From the NCBI GenBank assembly GCA_032718475.1, contig JAUCBJ010003116.1, positions 1-21,189 on the forward strand: 21,189 bases of DNA, in the 5' to 3' direction. Below are positions 10,023 to 18,209 of this stretch, piece by piece (position 1 is the first letter of the stretch; the number at the start of each line of letters is the position of its first letter). Made by a program: the position numbers and the translations under genes. The notes below the pieces were generated by a model. It saw nothing but the letters and a program-made list of their open reading frames with translations. It was not told the origin of the DNA and made no database searches. The stretch is from Nemertoderma westbladi. Lineage: Eukaryota > Xenacoelomorpha > Nemertodermatida > Nemertodermatidae.

Positions 10023-10747
10023 TAATTACAGAATATTTTTAACAGTTAATTAATTAATTACACAAACTTGAACCCACCGCATATTTTCCAAGAATTGTCT
10101 TATTCCTCAGAATTCATAACAAATGCGAATTTTGATTTAAGACAGAAGTAGGTAATGAAATCAATTCGACACAAGAGTGGACGGTTTTTATACGAGCCTT
10201 CGATATTTAGTAATACTTAGTAATTCTTTGTTGGTTTTACAACTAATTCTTCAAAGCAGAAGATAATCTCTGGTTTCATTTGATTGGAAACCATCACAGA
10301 TCCACCAGTTACTCAGTTGAAATATCATTTGGAAATTATGATTCGATAAATCCATCGCTAATTGCCTTTAATAATTAATTAATGTGACAATTTAAATGAG
10401 ATATTTTCTAGCGAAATTCGGAGCATGTATAAGTAAAGTTCTTCGAAGATCTCCCTCCCCAACTCATTAATACCACCTTGTGGGAGAATTCAACCTCAAA
10501 TGTAAAAACATAAAATTACATATATGAAATTATTACTCCTATTATTATTAACAATATAATTAATTTTTTACCACTGTTTTGTTACTATTTAATTAATTTT
10601 TAATTATTATTCTTATTGTTTTGTTTTTCCAAAATGAATTATTATATTAAAAATTACCTCTTAATATTATTTATACGATTTGCCATATGTATTATTTTTA
10701 TTACTAGAGGAAATATAGCCAATTAATAATGCAGGCCGCGTGAATCT

Positions 10748-10770
10748 GGGGGGGGGGGGGGGGGGGGGGG
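10748..10770 (+). repeat. Homopolymer G23 tract
   Basis: Twenty-three consecutive G on the + strand, about 725 bases after the Cav1 stop and upstream of the first AATAAA, so possibly in the 3' UTR. The flanks are AT-rich. Confidence 0.95.
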
Positions 10771-10921
10771 TCCTCATGAAACCTATTGATAAAAGATTTT
10801 ATCTTCATATATATTTATTAAGTAATAGTTATCCTGAGTTACGGGTTTGTATATTAAATTATAGTTTTATTATTATAATTTATTGTTTGGCTACAATGTT
10901 TTGTGACAATCAGCGATCTAG

Positions 10922-10927
10922 AATAAA
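10922..10927 (+). promoter_or_regulatory. Candidate polyadenylation signal AATAAA
   Basis: First exact AATAAA on the + strand after the Cav1 stop codon, 900 bases downstream. In AT-rich DNA this hexamer is common by chance, and the ATTAAA at 10646 or the AATAAA at 11010 are alternatives. Confidence 0.3.
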
Positions 10928-10960
10928 CTAGCAGTTATGCAGCAACGTTATGCACTTATA

Positions 10961-12738
10961 GTCATGTAGATCATGACATATTGCACTGGCTCCAAATATG
11001 CGCTAATTTAATAAATCACGTGATTTTATTTCAAGTACAATATTATGTAGCTACTAATTATAACTTGTAGTGAGTGGGTCGACATTTGATAAGCCTTAGA
11101 AAATGATTATAAAAATCAGGATTTTAATGAGTGATTTATTTTTTACATTCGTAGTTAGTTTATAATAATAATGTGAACAGTAAAATTTCTATTACAAATT
11201 TCTACAATTTCTATTGGATAATCTATATTAATTATAGTTATCTATATTGGGGCTGCTTGAGATTAACAGTTCATTGGAGGGTATTTTTCACTGAGATCAC
11301 TAAATTACTTATGGTTTGTTTAGGCCAATGTACGAAATTATCAGATATTATTTATATCATTATAACTAATAATAATTATATATATTTACAGAAATATCCT
11401 AGCCAAAAATGATAACATATTTCATTTTTTAAGAGTCACTTAACTTTTATTGTAGTTTTATTATTGACAGGTCAGGGGCAATTAATGGGTAATATATAAT
11501 TAGGATAATTTTTTTTACATAAAGTAAATTTCTGAATCAATTTCTTAAAACCAATATAATTCTATCACTAATCACTAAAACTTAACTTAATATCGATCAC
11601 TAAAACTTTATTAATTTTAAAATAAAACTTACCAAATGTTGTGAATTTCGCATCGATTTTCCCCCTGTGTTACCCACCAATCACCCTGCAGGTACTACCG
11701 CTGCTTGCTCAGTTCAATGTCCCACCGAAGTCTAATTAATAGACATTATTATATTTACAAGAGTTTATTGTTGTTAAACATCACGTGTACGTTGTGGGTC
11801 GGCCACGAACTCCAAGTCAACCTTATCATACGGTTTTTAAGAAATTTCTGAATTTATTTTCTACACAAAAATGTATGCTAAAGTTCACTGACTCCGTGGC
11901 TCGATCCACTTAACTTTATATTTTTTGAGGCACAATATAACTTTTCAGACCTTTGGAGTATGACATACGTTTTCTATTTAGGCAACCTCTTTATGATCTC
12001 TGCCTAAATGTACTCAACTACGTGACTCCATTGCTTATCATGTTACAACCAGTTTAAATAAATAAAGTTGCCATATCAGATTTTTTAATTTTCTATGTGG
12101 ATGGTTTTTTATAATCTTTAGTGACTGTTGTTATCCATTAATGAAAGTGTATTATAGGCTTTAAATTTTAAAATATGGAATCTGAAAGTGAATAATTTTT
12201 AAAAATTTATGATTCGCATTTATTTATTAAAAAATGATAAAATAACGTAGAATTATTCAATATTTAATGCAGTGTATAAGTGTAATATGTGTTTATTTTT
12301 TAACAACTGAATATTAGCAATGATGATTCATTTTGGTGCTATTTTTTAGTGCTGACCGGTTTGGTGTAATTAATGTTGGGCACTGCAATTATAATGGTTT
12401 GCGTGCGAATACTATTGGGTCAACACAATACATAGTATAGAATAGGGTCATCGGAACCAATTTTGAATATTAGTAGCTACAGTCTGTTTTGAACTATGTT
12501 CACAATTCGTATTACATCGGCCTACTAGGCCTGGCCTACTCTTTGTGCTTTTTTACATCGGTTAGAAATACGAGGGTATTTATTTATGGAAAATACAAAT
12601 TCAATGTCAGTGTTCTGTAGTTTTTTTTTACGCGCCTCAATTCAGTGCACATTTGTTTAATAATACAAATTCCAATTAAACAATATTTGTTTTTTACACC
12701 CTAACTATATGGTCCAGAAGTTTAATGATTCAATGACA
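10961..12738. other. AT-rich intergenic DNA with no recognisable gene
   Basis: About 1.8 kb with frequent stops in all frames. The longest open stretch (about 80 codons near 11173-11412) is built of Ile/Tyr/Asn codons as expected from AT-rich DNA. No repeats or RNA motifs stand out, apart from GGCCTA-rich sequence at about 12517-12540. Confidence 0.7.
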
Positions 12739-12759
12739 CCCCCCCCCCCCCCCCCCCCC
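12739..12759 (-). repeat. Homopolymer C21 tract (poly-G on the minus strand)
   Basis: Twenty-one consecutive C on the + strand. It lies 146 bases before a G29 tract of opposite sense at 12906-12934, so the two could pair as an inverted homopolymer hairpin. Confidence 0.95.
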
Positions 12760-12876
12760 AACCCTCTATTTTCGCATTCAATCTTTAGCTACAAGCACTT
12801 GAAAGAGGTGTCTCCCTCGATATGGCACTAGCAGTCGTACTGCAGTTATTACTCAACCTTAATCAACGCAAGCTAG

Positions 12877-12905
12877 GGAGGGTAGGGGAGTGTATGGGAA
12901 GGGAA

Positions 12906-12934
<29 letters not shown>
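12877..12934 (+). repeat. G-rich segment ending in a G29 homopolymer
   Basis: Sequence of the type GGGAGGGTAGGGGAG...GGGAAGGG leads into 29 consecutive G (12906-12934), the longest homopolymer in the window. It has at least four further G runs upstream, giving very high quadruplex potential. Confidence 0.93.
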
Positions 12935-12936
<2 letters not shown>

Positions 12937-13370
12937 GTAAAAAAAGCAATAAAATCCACCGCTGAAGTCAATACGAAGATGGTGTTTGCATAGCATATTA
13001 AACTTCATTGCGGCGTAAATTCCTAGAATTCGAAGTTTTATAATATCACCATAATAATATATTGGACTTGTGTGTGTAGAATCCATAACTTCTATCTTAC
13101 AGAGGTTTCTGCCTTCGATGGCCAGAGAGTGTATTAAATTTATTACAATTATTATTATTTTATACATTTGTGATAAAAAGGGGAGGGGAGGGTATTTTTC
13201 GCAGGGCATTAAGCTACAACATACTTCCTTGGGGGTATCAGGAGAGGGGTAAAGTGGGCAAGTGCATTACCCCAACATCTTTGTGGAGGGGCATCCCAAG
13301 AGCGGCAACCCCACTTGGATTTAAAATTCATTGTGAAAATGATGAATTCCGAGTTTTGTGAACTACTGTA

Positions 13371-13776
13371 CACATATTGGCGGTGGCATTCGATTCAGTC
13401 GCTCAATCACGTATGTCCACCACACTTGTATTATATAGGATTCCTTATGAAATTATCGCAGTAATCAGATCAGTATACGATGGTTCGACAACATTTGTGT
13501 CTACTGTTGACGGTGACACAGACAGAACCATTTGAAGTGTTATGGGGCGTCCTCCAGGGAGACACACTTGCGCCATTCTTGTTCATAATTGTGGTTGACT
13601 ATGTTCTACGCATGTCGTTAGATCATCATAATGATGATGGGGTGATGGTAACTCCACCTACTGGCTCCAGAAGTCGAGGAAATCCTGCCAAGTACCTAAC
13701 TGATGACTTAGGAGTACTCTCAGAATCACTAGAGGGACCGTTTGTGGCAGAAATAGTTTTGTTAAAGACATCATAG
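13371..13776 (+). pseudogene. Fragment of a non-LTR retrotransposon (LINE) reverse transcriptase, decayed
   Basis: Two overlapping frames give reverse transcriptase sequence. Frame 1 (13371-13532) reads ILAVAFDSVAQSRMS then RIPYEIIAVIRSVYDGST, corresponding to the RT block with the first catalytic Asp (AFDS). It hits a stop at 13533. Frame 2 takes over with FEVLWGVLQGDTLAPFLFII, the hallmark GxxQGDxLAPxLF motif of LINE reverse transcriptases, then PAKYLTDDLGVLSESLEG. Family members normally have a FADD catalytic box between the last two parts. Here the alignment suggests an in-frame loss of about five residues, so the box is gone. A frameshift, the lost catalytic motif and no recognisable upstream or downstream domains make this a dead remnant. 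The clade is not assigned. Confidence 0.82.
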
Positions 13777-14286
13777 TATCTCAATGTGCAGCTTGAATGC
13801 AGAAGGCCGGTTATATTAGTAGAATATTCTTAGCGGACTGAGATGCTCCTCTCACTGACCATCTGCAGATCGAACAGCTGCTGGTACAATGTCCCAAGTT
13901 GTAACAGGTTGTGCCAAAAAACATTAGAAGACTAACTACGTGTTTATTATTTGTTACACGCCAGATGATGGCCCTCTCACACTTACTGAATGGAGTAAAA
14001 GCAAATGTCAAAATGGAAAACGAAAGGAAAAGCATGTTAATGCGAATAGCTGGTCAGCAGAATGATTTTCTAGTTTATATAGAGGAATGTTGAATTATGT
14101 TTTGGCAACATTAATACTGTGACTGGAGTTGGGATCAGTTCTGATAGTTTTTGCCTTAAATTCCATTTTATAGCCACAGGATATCTGTTGGCCTAATTGC
14201 TTAAATAATTTGAAAACAGAAAACAATGTTAATTGGAAAATAATATACACTTGATTACTAACTAACTTTTTTCAACAAAGTTAACA
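13777..14286. other. No gene seen; possibly decayed LINE sequence
   Basis: About 500 bases directly after the reverse transcriptase remnant. Frames are short and resemble nothing I recognise. The 3' continuation of the LINE would be expected here but is not readable. Confidence 0.5.
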
Positions 14287-14481
14287 GATGCTTAGATTTG
14301 TAACTGAGTACTCGAATTCGTAACTGGACATACTGATCTGTTCATGTCTGCTAAGATTTGTGACCAGGTGTTTAGATTTGTAACTTGGGACTTTGTAACA
14401 GATTCGTAATCAGGAACTGCACTTCCTAACCTTATGTTCAAATTCGTAACCCAGATCTCAGATTTGTAACCGAGCACTCAA
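14287..14481. repeat. Degenerate 20-bp minisatellite (GATTTGTAAC-type unit)
   Basis: The motif A-TT(T/C)GTAAC recurs at 14296, 14316, 14356, 14376, 14402, 14442 and 14462. Spacings are 20, 40, 20, 26, 40 and 20, that is a 20-bp period with some units decayed beyond recognition. A typical unit is GATTTGTAACTGAGTACTC plus one base. About nine units are implied. The divergence between units suggests an old array. Confidence 0.75.
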
Positions 14482-15204
14482 TATAAAATGATATTATATA
14501 TTTACTATATCCTACATTTGAAATAAGCAGTCGGTTCCTTATCGGGCCGCTAGGCTCGTCACTAGTTGTTTGTAACTTAACAATAGCCTTGATTGGTTTG
14601 TTGTATGAATAATATATATTATCACAGGCCTAGGCATCGTTGTGCACCCTGCGCCCAGCATCCTGGTATATTTCTCAGAATAGCACTTCTAATGATTTCC
14701 CTGGATCAGGTAGCGCTGGTATGGCGATAAAATTTCAAGGCGATAATTATTATTCTAAGCCTAAATACTTTTAAAACCTAATATACCTAAATACTTTTAA
14801 AACCTAATATACCTAAATACTTTTATTATGTTTCACTTGGTTTTATGTATATTATGTAACCGAAAAGTGACGCAATGTCATTTGTCAATTGTAATTGTCA
14901 AGATATAATTTATGTAGGCCTTTTCACTAAATCTGTTTAATGGTATTTGATTTGATTTTAGATTGTTCGACCAGTTTTTACCTGCTGTACACGGTGCACA
15001 TATATATACTATTAATAGCCCTGCCATTTTAATTTTAGCCGCCGGAGGGGTTAGTACGGTAATGAAATGAAATTGAAAATAATGAAACCACGTGACATTA
15101 TTTTGTACGAGTCATTCTGAACTCGACTTTGTGACTAAAGGCTATCTTCGGTTAAGCAATTATTAAGAGTGTTTGGATTTTTTTTACATGTAACGATACT
15201 AATT
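14482..15204. other. Intergenic, no gene seen; contains a small 26-bp tandem repeat
   Basis: AT-rich, with no open frame of note. It includes the direct repeat at 14760-14825, listed separately. Confidence 0.6.
14760..14825. repeat. 26-bp tandem repeat, about 2.5 copies
   Basis: A unit beginning CCTAAATACTTTTAAAACCT starts at 14760, 14786 and 14812. The first two copies are identical and the third is truncated after CCTAAATACTTTTA. This indicates a recent slippage event. Confidence 0.9.
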
Positions 15205-15582
15205 CGTTTATTGTTTTGGTTAGATTCAGCAATTCAGTTTTTATTAAAAACTTGTATCTTTCACATGGGGGTAAACTGCAAAGTGAAATATATACTAACA
15301 GAAAGTGTGATATACAGTATACATCACATGTACTTAACCTTTCCTCTCACCAAACTGCCGGGGATTTCCAATGTAGACAATTCCCTGTCCTTTAGTTAAC
15401 GGGGAGATATTTTTCTGATCGCGCGTGGATAGTATAAGTCTACCATCCAAATAATCAACAAGGCATCCAACGCAATTTTCTATGTCCTCCTGCGATAATG
15501 CAGATTTACAACCAGATATTTCATTCACAAACAAAGTTAGGCCCCTATACCATTGTCTGGTTGCATTTCCCTGTGTGGAACA

Positions 15583-15892
15583 TTCAGGTAGGATTCCTTC
15601 TGAAACCAATACTTAACGTAGAGCAGCGATGTGGGGGTATAACTCTCTAGTGACCACCACTGCACTGTTGGATATAATTATTTTGGAGCCGTGTCCTTAG
15701 CTCTGTTAACAATAGAGTCTGGTGTTCTACGTATTGGTAGTCCAAAATTCCCCGGAAGCCTAAAGATCCTAGCAGGTCCAAAATATTGGATGCCAAGTTA
15801 ACTGAACTGTAAACCAAGCAGTCATGAAGTTGAAGATAGGCCTTCTTAACGAGACGGTAGATAGGGAGATTCAAAATACGAATCCAGTACTA
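15583..15892 (-). pseudogene. Fragment of the post-RT region of a LINE polyprotein (minus strand, frameshifted)
   Basis: Read on the minus strand, the translation includes RLVKKAYLQL, then ASNILDLLGSLGFRGILDYQ, then LLLTELRTRLQNNYIQQ. In another frame, after stops, comes LYVKYWFQKESYLNV. The order and spacing (NWA...LL..LGF..VW..Q.V...FL...RL.D.+.Q.W, then Y..F..E.YL) is the conserved region after the reverse transcriptase in many invertebrate non-LTR elements. The usual tryptophans are replaced here (NLAS for NWAS, ILDY for VWxx). It has stops and a frameshift, so it is a remnant. The orientation is opposite to the other two LINE pieces, so it is a separate insertion. The reading continuing to 15334 is not recognised. 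Confidence 0.5.
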
Positions 15893-16759
15893 AATAATAC
15901 TTAGTTTTCTGGAAATTGAGAGCAGAAAAGAACTGGATAAAATGACATATCGTCCAATATGCTAAACCGGGTTGCTTGCAAGTATAATCAACACAATACT
16001 CGTCTTGTCTCCTTGATTAGACTTGTTGCGCTCGTCCCGAAGGCCCCACGCAATTTCTACTTGGAAAATTTATAAACTTTTGCCAAACAACATGTGTACC
16101 AAGTTAGATTAGATTTCACCGAGGATTAGCCGAGTTATTAACGTTTAAAAACACGGATCTGCAGATCAACAGACACACTGAGTTGTGGTACCCGTATGCT
16201 AAGCTCACTTACTTTCGAGGCTCGCCCCACATGGGTTAATTATACGGTACAGAATTACATTAATATCATTCCATCACTGGTTATTTGCAAACACTTGCCC
16301 GTGCTGTATGCGTACGGTACCGTATGGCACCCACAAACGACTCATCAAACAAGGCACCATATGGTTTCGCATGGCAGGCGTAAGTTCCCGGACCTTCCAA
16401 CTGACTAAGTGGCAATGTCAATCAATCCCAAACAAACCCCCGGGGCAGAATAACACGGGGGAACACGGCCATTGTCAAATTAGATGGGGCGAGGGGGGGG
16501 GTGGTTACATAATGATGGGATATGCAGGCGTTGTGCAGTAGACATAATTTATGCCACTTATTGATCATAAGCAACCATCAGCAGGGATTGTGGACGGGCG
16601 GGGGGCTGTTTGATGTGTCTCCCAAACGATTTACCCATCGGCATTCATGCCAGAATCAGCGTTTAAGCGGAATTTACTCTGGATATTCATTTATTATCTT
16701 CAATATATTTATTTTGTTCGCCATCATGACAGGTGAATGGTCGGTTGAGACAGGGGTTT
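15893..16759. other. Intergenic, no gene recognised; includes a short G-rich stretch
   Basis: Open frames of 70-98 codons at 16196-16541 and 16522-16818 show no family resemblance and run into the poly-G tracts, where they become Gly-rich. A G9 tract is at 16493-16501. I see no RNA gene or repeat. Confidence 0.5.
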
Positions 16760-16783
16760 GGGGGGGGGGGGGGGGGGGGGGGG
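16760..16783 (+). repeat. Homopolymer G24 tract
   Basis: Twenty-four consecutive G on the + strand, preceded by a GGGG at 16753-16756, about 190 bases upstream of the LINE 3' remnant. Confidence 0.95.
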
Positions 16784-16969
16784 TGGCGAGGCAAATCCAT
16801 TCTCGGCGAATTAATTAATATCTCGCATCAATGTTAAATTATCAATTAAAAAAAATGAGCAAGTTACAGTGACACGATATTCTAACAAGAAACACAAAAA
16901 CAATAAAGGAAGGTCAATATCTGGGTCAGTTAAGAATTGGAATCGAGCCACGGTGGAAAATGTAGGCCA

Positions 16970-17382
16970 CTTTTATACGGGGATGAGACCTGGTCACTGA
17001 CGAAATCACTTGAACACCGACTACACAAGACTACTAATGGTTGTGAATGGCAGCCCTAAACATCAGCTGTAGACAACACATGACAAACTACGAGCTTTAT
17101 GGTAAAATACCGCCTGTATCAACCACCCTCCGTGAACGCAGATTAAGATTCAGTGGGCACTGCTGGCGAAGTAAAGACGAGGTCATACCAGATCTACTAT
17201 TCTGGCAACCAACTCATGGAAAGCGTAGTCGTGGACGACCTGCCATAACATATATAGATCAACTTGAAAGGGATACTGAACTTGGGAAAAACGAAATTAC
17301 GACAACTATTGAGAATCGGGAAGCTTGGAAGAATCTCATTTCCACTGTCCGAGCTCACTCGACCTAGTAGTAGTAGTAGTAG
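16970..17382 (+). pseudogene. 3' end of a non-LTR retrotransposon with a (TAG)6 tail
   Basis: This is the C-terminal part of a LINE polyprotein spread over three frames. LYGDETWSLTKSLEHRL (from about 16973) is followed by TRLLMVV, then ALNISCRQHMTNYELYGKIP, LRERRLRFSGHCWRSKDE and KRSRGRPAITYIDQLERDT, ending at a TAG stop at 17365-17367. These blocks (YG.ETW.LTK.LE, RQHMTN.ELYG, R.RRLRF.GHCWRS, GRPA.TYIDQL) are a recognisable LINE C-terminus common in invertebrate genomes. The stop codon is the first of six TAG triplets (17365-17382), so the element has essentially no 3' UTR and ends in a microsatellite tail as many LINEs do. Two frameshifts make it a pseudogene. It may belong to the same family as the RT remnant at 13371, but the 3 kb between them is unrelated. 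Confidence 0.82.
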
Positions 17383-18209
17383 TGGGCATAATAATTTAAT
17401 TGACTTTGTTAGGGACAGAGAATTTGATACCTTTATCACTCAAAATCTCAAAGTTTATTGAACTTTGAGTGAAATGAAATTCCCATATAATTCTGCTTAT
17501 GCTACAAAAAAATAATTTTGAAAAAAAAATCCGGGAATATTATATAATTAAATTCAAAGTTCGATCAATTTTTGAATGTTAATGACATAAATTGCGCAAG
17601 AATTGTAGCATACTTTCAAAACAGCCTGCCACACAGAGAATTTACATTCTGTTTCCCACTAATAATTTTGTCTTTTTTCGAAGGTATAGATAGTTATCCA
17701 ACTAAAATCCTGAATAGCAAAAATATGTTAATTTTTCAAAAAAAATGACGAATTTCTGATTATGCCCAGTAGTAAGAGTTGGAAAATTGGCGAAACCAAA
17801 ATAATAGTCAGGCAGTCAGATGGTGTACCGGAATCAGGTTAAATAAGAGCACCAATTAGAACAAATATAAAACAATATTTAGGTATACTAATGACCCTTG
17901 TTGCAAGAATACCCACGAAAAGAAAGTTAGGAGTTATTTTTCACAAAAAATAAGTTATTGTGTATCGATGTGAATTATTGTTATTTTTATAATTAAGGAG
18001 AAACGGGACTTAGTAAAAATAATAAACATATAATTTATTATCAACAAATAATATTAAATCTATAAATAATTAAATCGTTCAAGCGATTTGCTACAAACCA
18101 ACAAAACTAATTATAAAGGGAAACAAATAAACAATAAATTATTTTTAAATTGATAATAGACGTTGTTGCTAATGAGGAGATATTGGAAATTAGCGGCACT
18201 GGAAGGTGG
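17383..18209. other. AT-rich spacer between the LINE remnant and the repeat array
   Basis: No gene seen. It contains a small perfect hairpin, CTCAAAGTT (17447-17455) with AACTTTGAG (17461-17469), five bases apart. The rest is AT-rich with short frames. Confidence 0.65.

Larger units (their letters stand above)
10023..10960 (+). other. Probable 3' UTR and flank of the Cav1 gene
   Basis: AT-rich sequence following the TGA at 10020-10022. The first canonical AATAAA on the + strand is at 10922-10927 and a second is at 11010-11015; a variant ATTAAA lies at 10646-10651. If the AATAAA at 10922 is used, the G23 tract at 10748 would be inside the mRNA. No gene is seen. The true cleavage site cannot be decided without transcripts. 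Confidence 0.4.

Noticed and set aside
15334-15609. 91-codon minus-strand frame next to the LINE remnant as a separate gene
   Set aside because: No recognised domain, and it begins inside frameshifted LINE sequence. Left unassigned.
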